Below are positions 7,981 to 17,679 of a stretch of DNA of 64,000 nucleotides, piece after piece; position 1 is the first letter of the stretch; every line of letters begins with the position of its first letter. A program made the position numbers and the translations under genes. Source of the stretch: Halobacteriovorax sp. (GTDB taxonomy: Bacteria > Bdellovibrionota > Bacteriovoracia > Bacteriovoracales > Bacteriovoracaceae). The DNA is taken from contig PBIO01000011.1 of NCBI GenBank assembly GCA_002720865.1, forward strand, positions 248,001 to 312,000, in the 5' to 3' direction. The notes under the pieces were generated by a model. It was not told the origin of the DNA, did not search any database, and was given only the letters and a program-made list of their open reading frames with translations.

Positions 7981-10521
7981 TTACTCTCTAGGAAAATCCT
8001 TAATCCAATAAAGCCAGCTGTACCTTGAGTGAGGCCTCTTATATTCAGTCAGCATATTATCGTCGGTGATGAGAAGAAGGTCCTTACGTTCTCTTAAAAT
8101 AGGACCTATATCGGAGAAATCTTTAGAGGCGACTTTATCTATCTTCTTTTCAAATTCAAGGTCACTTACTCCTGCCCTCTTATAAACAAAATCTTCTCTT
8201 AAAACTCTAATCCTTTCATCTTTATCTAAGCTTGCAATTGAATCTGTACCCATAAAAAGATTGGCATAAGGAGTAATTCTTTTAAAGACCTGGGCTCCTG
8301 TGTAAAGACCATCTGGTGAATTTGTTGCATTAAAAAATACTATTCCATTTTCATTAAGTTTTGATTTTGAAAGCTCTAAGAATTCTTTAGATAAAAGATT
8401 GCTCACCATGCTTCGGTAGTGATGGGGAGTATTCATAATAATAACATCAAATTTTTTATTCTCGTTCAACTTTAACCAGCGTCTTGCGTCGTTAAAATGA
8501 ATTTTAACCCTAGGGTCGCTAATTAATTTCTCATGGCCGGGGTACATGGATGAAAGCTTGAAATAACCAGGATTAATATCCACTATGTCTAGACTCTCTA
8601 GGTGCTTATAATCTTGAATTATCCTCCCCCAGGCCCCAACACTCATTCCTATTAGAAGAATTTTTCTAGGTTTTGGGTGTAAGAGGGCAAAGATATAGGG
8701 TCTATCTAGGGGAAAGTCGTAAAAAAGTCCCTCGGACCATTTTCCATCAAAACCGCCTCCCCCTGAAGTAATATGAAAACCATTCTCATCAATATGAGTT
8801 GTAATGATTCCATGCCTATTTTGAATTACTTTATCAAACTTTGTAGCGGCCATGGGAGCTGATTTTTTAAATAGTTTAAATAAAATTTTATCTGCAAAAA
8901 CAAAGTAAGTTCCGCCCACGATAAGAAGAGAAATGACACTAGCAATAATTTTTTCTTTCTCAGGTTTATACATAATTAGACTTAAGAAAACGGACCCAAG
9001 GGCAAAAAGAAAAAATGCTTTTTCAAGGGAAAGGCTGTCTAAAATAAAATATCCCGTAACAAGTGGACCAAGAGTACAACCTAAAATATTTGCCAAATAC
9101 AATTTTGAGAGCTGACTTCCAACATGCCCTCCCTTTTTTGAAAGCAAATCATGGCAAAGGGCAATCAATACCCCTCCCTGTAAAAAGGCGACCACCATAA
9201 TAAGCCCATAAGAAACAAGAAGACCACCGTTCGCTGTCAATGAGAGTACAAAGCTAACAAGGACTAAGGAAAAGGCATAAACTACAGCAGAGGCCAGTAG
9301 CATATAACTAATTTTCTTCATGGGAAAAGTTTCTTCCTCACAAAGTTTTTTTGCATATGCCGAACTAAGGGCAATGCCTACTAAGAAAAAACCTAGAACA
9401 TGGCCAAAAACTTGAGGCATTCCCGCTACCGAAAAGCCAATGGCCCTAACCCACAAAATCTCCTGACTTAAAGAGATAAAGCCTACTAAAAAAGCGAGTA
9501 AATAATAGATAAAACTAGATCCAGAAGCTTCTTGATAGGAGTCCTCTTCTTGAATTTCAATGGAAGAAGAATGAGTTAGCCGTATATAAACAAAAGTAAA
9601 AAGTCCGACTCCCAAATTAAAAAGAGCTGCTATTTTAGTGGAAGATTCAATTCCCATAAAAACAAATAAAAGATCCACACATAAAAAGGAAGCAAGAGCG
9701 GCTCCGGCCGTATTGAAGAAATACAGTGTCCCAAAGGAAACCCCCGTATTCTTTTTATAATAATTTAAATAAGTCACTAATATGGGAAGCGTTGCCCCCA
9801 TAAAAATCGTAGGAATTAAGAGAAGTAAAAAAAGTAAGGTCATTCCACTTGAAAAAGAAACTGACCAAAAAATTGGATTAAAGGCTTTAAAAATATAAGA
9901 GCTAAAAAAGCCAAAAGCTCCAATTAAAAACTCACAGAGAAAAAAGGCCTCTGGAAGTTTGCCTGGGTATTTTTTTGAAATAACTCCCCCCAGTAATCCC
10001 CCAAGTCCAAGACCCAGCATAAAAATACTTACGATGATTACGACTGACTCGGTATTCACTCCAATCATTTGAAAAAGAATTCTTTGCCAAGAAACCTGAT
10101 AGATTAAACTTGCAATACCAGAAAAGAAAAAAAGAAAAATAAAGAACCTATTGGCATAAGACTCCTTATTATCCTTTTCACCGTAGGGAAAAAAGAGAAC
10201 TCCCAAGATAAAGATAAAATAAATACAGGAGGCTAGAATTACCACCGGTAACGAAAACCTAAACTCAAAAGGAAGGACTAATATAAAGCTAAGCGGCGCT
10301 ATAAGTGATCTCGTTTTAAAAATAGCTAATAGCTCTGGAGTTAAAACCCACTTCTTTACAACAAAGGTCACTGAGGTCCCAAAGCCCAGTAAAACAAAAC
10401 TGCTTATAATAAACTTGGGGAGAAAAGCACTGCCAGACGTAAAGTAAGCAAAGAGAGCTGCACAAAAAATACAGAGAATAATTCTAAGGTAAGTCATGGG
10501 TTTAATTATAGGCCAATTCAA
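7981..10521 (-). CDS. Integral membrane protein fused to a spermidine-synthase-like domain
   Basis: 846 residues. Roughly the first 545 form many hydrophobic helices resembling a transporter-type membrane half; about residues 570-780 form a Rossmann domain like spermidine synthase (ILLIGMSVGAWGRII, then SLDIVDINPGY, then HFNDARRWL and FDVIIMNTPHHYR). This two-part arrangement is known in a family of membrane-bound spermidine-synthase-like proteins. The usual nucleotide loop GGGDGG is changed to GMSVGAWG and the catalytic D-S-T-D block is replaced by MNTPHHY, so aminopropyl transfer is doubtful. The substrate is unknown. No partner gene is in the same operon. Confidence 0.82.
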   Translation of the reverse strand: MNWPIIKPMTYLRIILCIFCAALFAYFTSGSAFLPKFIISSFVLLGFGTSVTFVVKKWVLTPELLAIFKTRSLIAPLSFILVLPFEFRFSLPVVILASCIYFIFILGVLFFPYGEKDNKESYANRFFIFLFFFSGIASLIYQVSWQRILFQMIGVNTESVVIIVSIFMLGLGLGGLLGGVISKKYPGKLPEAFFLCEFLIGAFGFFSSYIFKAFNPIFWSVSFSSGMTLLFLLLLIPTIFMGATLPILVTYLNYYKKNTGVSFGTLYFFNTAGAALASFLCVDLLFVFMGIESSTKIAALFNLGVGLFTFVYIRLTHSSSIEIQEEDSYQEASGSSFIYYLLAFLVGFISLSQEILWVRAIGFSVAGMPQVFGHVLGFFLVGIALSSAYAKKLCEEETFPMKKISYMLLASAVVYAFSLVLVSFVLSLTANGGLLVSYGLIMVVAFLQGGVLIALCHDLLSKKGGHVGSQLSKLYLANILGCTLGPLVTGYFILDSLSLEKAFFLFALGSVFLSLIMYKPEKEKIIASVISLLIVGGTYFVFADKILFKLFKKSAPMAATKFDKVIQNRHGIITTHIDENGFHITSGGGGFDGKWSEGLFYDFPLDRPYIFALLHPKPRKILLIGMSVGAWGRIIQDYKHLESLDIVDINPGYFKLSSMYPGHEKLISDPRVKIHFNDARRWLKLNENKKFDVIIMNTPHHYRSMVSNLLSKEFLELSKSKLNENGIVFFNATNSPDGLYTGAQVFKRITPYANLFMGTDSIASLDKDERIRVLREDFVYKRAGVSDLEFEKKIDKVASKDFSDIGPILRERKDLLLITDDNMLTEYKRPHSRYSWLYWIKDFPRE

Positions 10522-10606
10522 TTCTATATGCGAGGCACAACAAAGAATTCGTCATCTTCCACTTTCCCTCTTTTCATAGTGTATTCCTAGGTCATAGGAT
10601 TTCCCT

Positions 10607-11182
10607 ATGAAAAAACTAACTGCACTACTCTCTCTTTTGTTCTCTTTATCCCTTATGGCCGAAACAACTCTTATTCCAGTTGGCCAATATGAGTATGCTC
10701 GTTCAGAGGTCTCTTTTGTAAAAGACGTTCGAGTTTTAAATACCTTAAATCAAGAAGGAAGAGATCAACTCACTATTTTAAAGAAAGATAAATACAGCTG
10801 CCAACGATTTCCGAGAAGCTGGTTTAAGTGCATCAAATTTATTAATGACCGGGCCATAGTAGATATTCCTCTGGCAGAAATTCTCAAGTTAACACCAAGC
10901 TTTGATGAAGTTTATGAGATGGAGTTAATTTCTGAGTCAGATTACTTAAGTATTTATCAAGTGAATCAGCTTGTTGAAACCCCTTTATCTAAAGCTAACC
11001 AGTATCGACTCTATATAATGGAAGATGGTATTAAGCATTTAGATATTGAACTTGATTCAAAAGATTACCGCTTCAACTACAAAAAAACTGACGTTCTAAG
11101 CATGCAGTTAACCAAGAGAAAAAGCCTTGGTAAGAATAACTGGATGGAATATGGCATCCTCTCCTTTTATAGAAAACTGTAG
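10607..11182 (+). CDS. Exported protein of unknown function
   Basis: 191 residues with a signal peptide (MKKLTALLSLLFSLSLMA, cleavage probably after residue 18). The mature part is mixed charged and aromatic without a motif I know; two cysteines (CQRFPRSWFKC) could form a disulfide. The ATG is preceded by AGGA at 6 bases. It is divergent from the membrane/spermidine-synthase gene and followed by another exported unknown on the same strand after about 120 bases. Confidence 0.75.
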   Translation: MKKLTALLSLLFSLSLMAETTLIPVGQYEYARSEVSFVKDVRVLNTLNQEGRDQLTILKKDKYSCQRFPRSWFKCIKFINDRAIVDIPLAEILKLTPSFDEVYEMELISESDYLSIYQVNQLVETPLSKANQYRLYIMEDGIKHLDIELDSKDYRFNYKKTDVLSMQLTKRKSLGKNNWMEYGILSFYRKL

Positions 11183-11303
11183 TTTCAGATACTTAGGACT
11201 GTTTATTTTTCTAACACCCCTTGAAATCCTTTCAGGCCATGCCTTCTAGGTCCCAAATTTAGATAAGATCAATTAATTGAACTTATTAACCCAAGGCCTA
11301 TAA

Positions 11304-12773
11304 ATGAAGATCAAAAATCTAATCGCTCTTTTATTGATTACGACAAATGTTTCTGCAGCAGAATTTCTAACCGGAACTTTAATCGACAATCACGATGGTA
11401 GCTTTGACATTAGTACCTCAAATGGAAAGTTTGAAATTCAAACTTCTGACGAGATCAAAAAGTCTCTCCCCTCACTAGCAAATCCTACTTATGTAAAACA
11501 ATCTGATGGGAACCCCTATTCATATGAATTCAAAGGTGAGATTAAAGGAAATACGTTCGAGCTTTCTCAAACCCCAACAAATATCCCTGGAGCTGACTCA
11601 CTTACAGGTGTCCTAACTTATAATGAAGGAACTGGGAAATACCATATTGGAGAACAAGAGGTTTCTTTTGGTTACACAAAAGTTTTAAACCACTACTCTT
11701 TTGATGAAGTATCAAGACAGTCCTATGTAGGAAAAAAGATTATAGCAGACGGCAGAATTGAAAACGGTGTTTTTATTATGCAGGCCCTAACGCCAACTGG
11801 ACTATTTAGTGCTGCACCTGCCGCGAGCTCTCCCTACGACAAAGAAATTGCAAAGAACCCATACAAATTTATCAAAAAACGTGTCTATAAAAACGATATC
11901 TCTAAATCGAATAACTCATTCAGAACAACTGTTTACAATAAAAAAGGTTATGAAGTTAAACCTGGAGAATCTGTATTTCTTGTTACTCTTTCAGGAAGAC
12001 AAGGTGATTCCTTTGGTTCAGTAAACGGTCACTTTGTTGCCGGTGTCGGTGAAGTTAAAAAGGATCTTACTCTTCGAGCTGAAGTATCAAATGCCTATGT
12101 AACAAATGGAAAGGATATCCTTTCTGGAAATACCTCACTAACAAATTATTTCTCTAATCTTGTTCAGGGACAAAATAATTACCGCCCCACATACACATTT
12201 TTAGTATATGGAATTGATGCAGAAAAGCTTAAGAAGTTTAGAGACTTTATGGAGCCTTCTCATATCCTTTTTAGAACTCAAGAACTCGATATCACTCTAG
12301 ATTTTAACTGCACTACGGAAACGGCGAAAGGCCTTGTCCTAGCAGGTATTAAAGGTAATCATGTTAGAACGTGGTGGAATCGAACCATGGATTTAAATCA
12401 TCTTGCCATCCCTCTTAGACTTGCCAGTGTTTTTGGTGAAGCTGGAGAGGCTCTTGGAAAAACCGCTTCAAATGACAAAGAAGACTTTCAACCAAGACCA
12501 GCTTTTCATAGCTATATCGACTCTCTAAAGAATAAGAGTGTTATTAAAAAGCTTGGAATTAAAAGAATGGATTATGTTTTCTATTCACAAATTCCATCAA
12601 AAAGACCAGTTGGCGGAGCTCCTTCAAACTTTACTTTTAATGTTGGTGTAAAGCATGACTCACTTTTTTATAAAAAGCTTTATGACAAATATGAGAATCC
12701 GGATACGATGCAGGATCCAGTAAGCCACGAAAAATTTCTAGAATTACTAACTGAACTAGATCACGTTCAATAA
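11304..12773 (+). CDS. Exported protein of unknown function
   Basis: 489 residues beginning with a signal peptide (MKIKNLIALLLITTNVSA, about 18 residues). The N-terminal part has two similar stretches (GTLIDNHDGSFDIST and GVLTYNEGTGKYHIG, about 100 residues apart) that suggest repeated beta modules. The C-terminal half is mixed, with a possible shared fold I cannot name. AAGG lies 7 bases before the ATG. A symmetric terminator follows directly. Periplasmic or surface location is inferred. Confidence 0.78.
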   Translation: MKIKNLIALLLITTNVSAAEFLTGTLIDNHDGSFDISTSNGKFEIQTSDEIKKSLPSLANPTYVKQSDGNPYSYEFKGEIKGNTFELSQTPTNIPGADSLTGVLTYNEGTGKYHIGEQEVSFGYTKVLNHYSFDEVSRQSYVGKKIIADGRIENGVFIMQALTPTGLFSAAPAASSPYDKEIAKNPYKFIKKRVYKNDISKSNNSFRTTVYNKKGYEVKPGESVFLVTLSGRQGDSFGSVNGHFVAGVGEVKKDLTLRAEVSNAYVTNGKDILSGNTSLTNYFSNLVQGQNNYRPTYTFLVYGIDAEKLKKFRDFMEPSHILFRTQELDITLDFNCTTETAKGLVLAGIKGNHVRTWWNRTMDLNHLAIPLRLASVFGEAGEALGKTASNDKEDFQPRPAFHSYIDSLKNKSVIKKLGIKRMDYVFYSQIPSKRPVGGAPSNFTFNVGVKHDSLFYKKLYDKYENPDTMQDPVSHEKFLELLTELDHVQ

Positions 12774-12780
12774 AAATACT

Positions 12781-12799
12781 GGGAGCCTAAAGGGCTCCC
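12781..12799. terminator. Bidirectional terminator between convergent genes
   Basis: GGGAGCC (12781-12787) pairs with GGCTCCC (12793-12799) across a short loop. T-rich sequence follows on the plus strand and A-rich sequence precedes it, so it can serve both the exported unknown and the AI-2E-family gene that converge here. Confidence 0.75.
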
Positions 12800-12802
12800 T
12801 TC

Positions 12803-13786
12803 TTATATATTCCCGCCCATCAATTTACTAATATGTTTCGTGTACTCAAACTCGTCACATATAATTTTAATCGAGGCGGTTAGCGGAACTGCTAAAAACA
12901 TACCTGAAACTCCCCAGATCATTCCCCAAAGAATCAAGGCCAATAAAATCGTAATTGGATGAAGACCTAAGTCATCCCCCATTAGCTTGGGCTCAAGAAC
13001 ATTTCCAACGAGAAATTGAATGACAAGAAGTCCGGGAAGAAGAACAAAGACCTGCCAGCTAATACCAAATTGAAGAAGGGCCACGGGCACCGTAATTAAA
13101 ACCGCAAAAAGTGACCCAACATTAGGAATAAAATTAAGCATAAAGGTAAGAATGGCAAACATAAGAGCTAAGTCGAGTCTTACTACGCTCATCAACCCAA
13201 AAGAAAGACCGGCCGTTAAAATAGAAATAAAGATTTTATTGGTAGTGTACTTTGAGATCCCTTTACTAATTTTCTTGAGTACTCCCTCTTCCTCTCCCTG
13301 CTTAGTACCAATAAGTAAGAACAGTAGAAAAATTCCAACGAGGAGAGAATCTCCAACAATATGTGTAAGTGAGCCTCCCATTTTCTTAATAAAACCTAAG
13401 ATGGGAAATTTTGAAATATACCCGAGAATTTGATTGCGATCGAGAGGAACACCCTTCGCTGTTAGAAAATCAACAGTGGTTTGACCGAAGATCAAAAACT
13501 TTTGCTTATAAAGGTCCGCTCCTGAAATAAAACCCTTTAGGCTCATCATGGTCCCCATAACCAGCAAAGTGATCACTACAACTACGATAGTAATACTAAG
13601 AATCGTTGAAACAGAATTCGGCAGTTTAAACTTTTTTCCAATCCAGTCCACCAGCGGCAAAACCGAATAATAGATAAACAATGAAAAGATAAAGGGAACA
13701 AAGACTGCGCTAGCAAACTTTAAGACAACGGCAACGGCGATGATCGCCAGGGTAAACAAAGACCCAGTACTAATTCGATTTTCCAT
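12803..13786 (-). CDS. AI-2E family permease (PerM/YdiK type)
   Basis: 327 residues with seven to eight hydrophobic segments. The family pattern is visible: paired N-terminal helices (SLFTLAIIAVAVVLKF, FVPFIFSLFIYYSVLP), a hydrophilic central part, and the C-terminal FIPNVGSLFAVL ... LEPKLMGDDLGLHP block that marks this family. Members move small molecules or ions across the inner membrane; some have been linked to AI-2 efflux, others to Na+/H+ exchange, so substrate is open. The start ATG has no good ribosome site. It follows lon after the lon terminator and may be a separate unit. Confidence 0.88.
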   Translation of the reverse strand: MENRISTGSLFTLAIIAVAVVLKFASAVFVPFIFSLFIYYSVLPLVDWIGKKFKLPNSVSTILSITIVVVVITLLVMGTMMSLKGFISGADLYKQKFLIFGQTTVDFLTAKGVPLDRNQILGYISKFPILGFIKKMGGSLTHIVGDSLLVGIFLLFLLIGTKQGEEEGVLKKISKGISKYTTNKIFISILTAGLSFGLMSVVRLDLALMFAILTFMLNFIPNVGSLFAVLITVPVALLQFGISWQVFVLLPGLLVIQFLVGNVLEPKLMGDDLGLHPITILLALILWGMIWGVSGMFLAVPLTASIKIICDEFEYTKHISKLMGGNI

Positions 13787-13801
13787 AGGTCTATTTTGGA
13801 C

Positions 13802-13827
13802 AAAAAAAGACCCTCTGTAAAAGAGGG
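13802..13827 (-). terminator. Terminator of lon
   Basis: On the minus strand AGAGGG-like and complementary CCCTCT arms (plus 13811-13816 and 13822-13827) form a 6-bp stem with a 5-base loop, followed by seven T on the minus strand (plus A run 13802-13808). It lies 32 bases after the lon stop. Confidence 0.75.
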
Positions 13828-13858
13828 CCCTTGATTGCGCGATTTTTGTAGCTAATGG

Positions 13859-16276
13859 CTAGTTGGCCACTCCCATTTCTCCTGGATTTTCGTCTTTAAG
13901 GACTTTAAGACCAACAACTTTCATGAACTTTTCTGGTTCAGTAAGCTCTAAGGCCAGCTTAAGGACGTCATCAACGTGAGCAACTGGGTGGATAGTAAGT
14001 CCTGCCTGAATTTCCTCTGGAATTTCAGTAAGGTCTTTCGCATTTCCTTGTGGAATTACGATGGTGTCTACACCTGCTTGCTTTGCGGCGAGCATCTTTT
14101 CTTTTAATCCACCGATTGGAAGAACTCTTCCCCTAAGAGTCACTTCACCTGTCATGGCCACTGTTTGGAATACTGGAATCCCAGTAATTGCCGACACTAG
14201 GGCCGTAGTCATTGTAATACCGGCCGACGGTCCATCTTTTGGCGTCGCCCCTTCCGGTACGTGAACGTGGATATCATTCTTGGAGTACCACTCTGCATCG
14301 ATTCCGAGCTGAGGGCTAATTGATCTTACATATGTGAGTGCAGCTCTCGCTGACTCCTGCATCACATCACCTAATTTACCAGTTGTTTGGATTTTCCCAG
14401 TTCCTGGAACAGTGATCACTTCAATATTTAGGATTTCTCCTCCTACTGAAGTCCAAGCAAGTCCGTTAACAAGTCCAACTTGTGGAGCATCCTCGATCTC
14501 TTTCCCATCTCTTTTCTTAGGTCCAAGATACTTTGCTAACTGCTTAGGTGTTACATTAAATTTTTTACCTGGCTCGTGCTCTTTTTCAACAACCTCTGTA
14601 GCAATTTTTCTACAAACAGTGTTGATAAGTCTTTCAAACTCACGAACTCCAGCTTCTCTAGTGTATCCACGAACAACATCAGTCATAGCCGCGTCGTTCA
14701 TGGTTACTTTGTACTGCTCAAGACCGTTATTTTTAATAGCTTTCTTAAGAAGATACTTTTTACCAATCTGCATTTTCTCAGATGGCGTATAACCAGAGAC
14801 ATTGATGATTTCCATTCTGTCACGAAGTGGACCAGGAATTCTTCCAAGGTCGTTTGCTGTCATAACAAACATAACTTTAGAAAGGTCGTACTCAACTTCA
14901 ATATAGTGATCACCAAAGTTTTTATTTTGCTCAGGATCAAGAACTTCAAGCATGGCCGAAGCTGGATCCCCTCTCATATCAGAGCTCATCTTATCAATCT
15001 CATCGAGAAGGATAAGTGGGTTTGATGTTCCCGCTTTCTTAAGAGCGTTAACAATCTTACCTGGCATAGCACCAACATAAGTTCTTCTATGTCCACGAAT
15101 CTCTGATTCGTCTCTTACACCACCAAGAGAAATTCTTTGAAATTCTCTTCCTAGTGAATCCGCAAGGGATTTAGCAATCGAAGTTTTACCAACGCCTGGA
15201 GGACCTGCCAGACAAAGGATTGTTCCTTTACCTTCTTCAGTTAGAAGTGAGCGAACCGCAAGGTACTCTACAATTCTATCTTTTACGTCCTTCATTCCGT
15301 AGTGTCCGTTATCTAGAACTTCACGGGCATGTTTAACTGAATTATTGTCTTCAGTATATTCTCCCCAAGGAAGATTTAGCATCCAGTCGATATAGTTTCT
15401 AACAACTGCTGCTTCAGCCGACATTGGAGACATTGACTTAAGCTTCTTGATCTCTTTTGCCGTCTTAAGTTTCGCTTCTTCAGGCATATTCTTAGCTTCA
15501 AGCTTTTCTTCCATCTCTTGGATGTCAGTTTTGCCATCGTCTTTTTGACCAAGTTCTTTTTGAATCGCGTTCATTTGCTCATTAAGGTAGTACTCTTTTT
15601 GGGACTTCTCCATCTGAGTTTTAACACGTGATCTTATTCTTCTTTCAACATTGATGATTTCAATTTCACCCTGCATCTTTTCAAGGAGTAGATGAAGCCT
15701 CTTCTCAACTTCTACTGCTTCTAGAATTTCTTGTTTTTCAGGGATCTTCATCGTTAAGTGTGCAACGATAATATCAGCAAGACGTGAAGGGTCTGTAATA
15801 GAAGAAATACTCATCAGAAGCTCTGGTGGAATTCTCTTATTAAGTTTCACATACTGCTCAAAGATACTCTTGATGCTTCTCATTGTAGCTTCAAGATTCA
15901 CTTGATCATTTACGCTTGTATTACACTTTGTAACATCGGCCCAATAACCATCATTAGATGAATGGAACTCATTAATGTCAGCTCGGTATTTACCCTCGAT
16001 AAGAACCTTTACCGTATTATCTGGTAAACGTAGCATCTGGATAATGTTTACAACTGTTCCAACGTCATAGACGTCTTCACGGTCAGGATTCAATACGCTG
16101 GCATCCTTCTGAGTCACTAGAAAGAGTTCATTATTATTCTTTGCAGCTTCTTCAAGCGCAGCAATTGATTTTTCACGACCTACGAATAGGGGAACAACCA
16201 TATGAGGAAAAATAATGACGTCTCTAAGCGGAAGAAGAGGGTATCGCTTTGATGTTTCAGACTTGGACTCCGGCAT
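13859..16276 (-). CDS. lon: ATP-dependent protease Lon
   Basis: 805 residues, standard for bacterial LonA. It unfolds and degrades damaged and regulatory proteins in the cytoplasm as a hexamer. Order: N-terminal substrate domain opening with YPLLPLRDVIIFPHMVVPLF, coiled-coil region, AAA+ domain with Walker A GPPGVGKTS (about 355-363) and DEIDKM, then the protease domain with catalytic Ser684 in PKDGPSAG and Lys727 in GGLKEK. The ATG follows a strong AGGAGGT. It is separated from clpXP by a gene on the other strand. Confidence 0.97.
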   Translation of the reverse strand: MPESKSETSKRYPLLPLRDVIIFPHMVVPLFVGREKSIAALEEAAKNNNELFLVTQKDASVLNPDREDVYDVGTVVNIIQMLRLPDNTVKVLIEGKYRADINEFHSSNDGYWADVTKCNTSVNDQVNLEATMRSIKSIFEQYVKLNKRIPPELLMSISSITDPSRLADIIVAHLTMKIPEKQEILEAVEVEKRLHLLLEKMQGEIEIINVERRIRSRVKTQMEKSQKEYYLNEQMNAIQKELGQKDDGKTDIQEMEEKLEAKNMPEEAKLKTAKEIKKLKSMSPMSAEAAVVRNYIDWMLNLPWGEYTEDNNSVKHAREVLDNGHYGMKDVKDRIVEYLAVRSLLTEEGKGTILCLAGPPGVGKTSIAKSLADSLGREFQRISLGGVRDESEIRGHRRTYVGAMPGKIVNALKKAGTSNPLILLDEIDKMSSDMRGDPASAMLEVLDPEQNKNFGDHYIEVEYDLSKVMFVMTANDLGRIPGPLRDRMEIINVSGYTPSEKMQIGKKYLLKKAIKNNGLEQYKVTMNDAAMTDVVRGYTREAGVREFERLINTVCRKIATEVVEKEHEPGKKFNVTPKQLAKYLGPKKRDGKEIEDAPQVGLVNGLAWTSVGGEILNIEVITVPGTGKIQTTGKLGDVMQESARAALTYVRSISPQLGIDAEWYSKNDIHVHVPEGATPKDGPSAGITMTTALVSAITGIPVFQTVAMTGEVTLRGRVLPIGGLKEKMLAAKQAGVDTIVIPQGNAKDLTEIPEEIQAGLTIHPVAHVDDVLKLALELTEPEKFMKVVGLKVLKDENPGEMGVAN

Positions 16277-16621
16277 AGCACCTCCTGTACTATTTGAGTT
16301 TTTCTTCCGTAACCGTCGACATCTTGTCCACTCGGAAGAACCGTATACTCTATTTTAACCCTAACTTTGGAAAATTAGTGAGTCTTTTTTTACGGCGAAA
16401 ATTTCCCGACTAAGTGAGACAACATTAAATCACAGGTATTTACCCCCTCCGAATACCCCTATTTATGGGCACTTCGAGCGTTATTTTTTATTACTTCCTG
16501 ATGACAGTTTTTTTTAGTTGAAAAAAAAATTGAAATTCATATCTATAAAAAGCGCCCTGAAGGGTTCTACTCAGTTACTAAAGTACTGATTTAAGTTAGC
16601 CTTTTTAAATACCGACGAGAA
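16277..16621. other. Divergent gap between lon and the HEWAH peptidase gene
   Basis: 345 bases with no gene that I can support. It is AT-rich, with T and A tracts at about 16503-16530, and must hold the lon promoter (left part) and the promoter of the right-hand gene. I could not settle on a convincing -35/-10 pair. A short dyad GCGCCCTGAAGGG lies at 16551-16563. Confidence 0.5.
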
Positions 16622-17584
16622 ATGGTGAGAAACTATAAGAGTGCAGCTTCTATTCTAACTATTATGCTTACAGGCAGTGCCTGTGAGACCACTGGTGAAA
16701 AGTTTCAACAGAAGTTTCAAGGAACAATCGCCTCTGTTACGACTCCAAGTACTGAAAAAGAGATGAGAAGGCTGACTAAAGATGGAAAGACCTTCCCTAA
16801 CCCTCAAGAATTAACAAGGGTTATAAGTAAACCTGGAGACCTTCCAGGAGGAGAGCCTTGCCCGCCAGCGGCTCGTAAAAGCTCTTCGAATAAATCTGTA
16901 GCAAAGGGAAAGTCGCCCTTTAGAAAGAATGTTACTAATAGTGGAACTTACGGGATGTATTCTTATTCCCTTAAAAGACATAAAGGTCCAAGACGTGGCT
17001 GCTTACCTGTTGAAAATGTTTCTAAACAGGATGCTATAAAGGCACTTGCCTCTCAGAACTTAACTTATAGGGCCGGAAGTGGTCACGGCAAGGTAAAAGA
17101 CTCTGAGGTTAGAGCTCTTGGGGCAGCAATTTTATCAGTTCAGTATTTAAATGGTGGTCCCCTAGCAATGGGTAAGCCGGCTAAGAATCAACCGAATCCC
17201 CTTCCTATTGAGTTTAGAGATCAAAAAGGAAGTCAGCAAAAATGGGAAAAGATTGAGATCGGAAGATCTGGTCATATGCACTATGGAACCAGCGTTGCTC
17301 AGCATGTACATGAGTGGGCCCATTTAATTGGAAATAATGGTGGCTATGAAAAATTTAGAAAAGAAGTAGGTGTTCCACCTTACTGTAATGTTTCAGGCTA
17401 CTCTGCTAACAACCCGAAGAATTCCAGAAGAAAAGAGTTTAATGAGCATTTTGCGGAGGTCTTAACCGCTTTTGTTACTGAACCAGCTTCACTTAAAAAT
17501 CATTCGAATAAGGCCTGTAAAAAAGCTTTTGAATTCTTTCGAAAGTTCTTTAAGAAAGGCGACCGTTATAAAGAGTGTATGTAA
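16622..17584 (+). CDS. Exported (probable lipoprotein) zinc metallopeptidase
   Basis: 320 residues. The N-terminus has a hydrophobic segment ending LTGSAC, a lipobox with Cys21. HVHEWAHLIGNN contains the HExxH zinc motif (230-234), and about 40 residues on NEHFAEVLTAF supplies a plausible third ligand (Glu275 or Glu279), a gluzincin-like layout. The region before it is basic and Ser-rich with several Cys. I do not recognise the exact family. It sits on the opposite strand between clpX and lon, with convergence on clpX. Cleavage of cell-wall or prey proteins is conjecture. Confidence 0.82.
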   Translation: MVRNYKSAASILTIMLTGSACETTGEKFQQKFQGTIASVTTPSTEKEMRRLTKDGKTFPNPQELTRVISKPGDLPGGEPCPPAARKSSSNKSVAKGKSPFRKNVTNSGTYGMYSYSLKRHKGPRRGCLPVENVSKQDAIKALASQNLTYRAGSGHGKVKDSEVRALGAAILSVQYLNGGPLAMGKPAKNQPNPLPIEFRDQKGSQQKWEKIEIGRSGHMHYGTSVAQHVHEWAHLIGNNGGYEKFRKEVGVPPYCNVSGYSANNPKNSRRKEFNEHFAEVLTAFVTEPASLKNHSNKACKKAFEFFRKFFKKGDRYKECM

Positions 17585-17641
17585 GACTCTTTAGTTCCTT
17601 TATCATTTCAATTTATTTAGGTTATTGAGGTAGGAAATAAG

Positions 17642-17667
17642 TTGAGCCTAACTTTCGCTAGGCTCAA
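17642..17667. terminator. Probable terminator between clpX and the peptidase gene
   Basis: TTGAGCCTA (17642-17650) is fully complementary to TAGGCTCAA (17659-17667) with an 8-base loop. It lies 12 bases after the clpX stop and about 58 bases after the convergent peptidase stop. The T tail on either side is modest, so termination is likely but not certain. Confidence 0.6.
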
Positions 17668-17679
17668 AGATCTGGCTTC

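Noticed and set aside
14334-15025. Plus-strand open frames across lon
   Set aside because: They are antisense to the well-supported lon gene and have no recognisable protein features.
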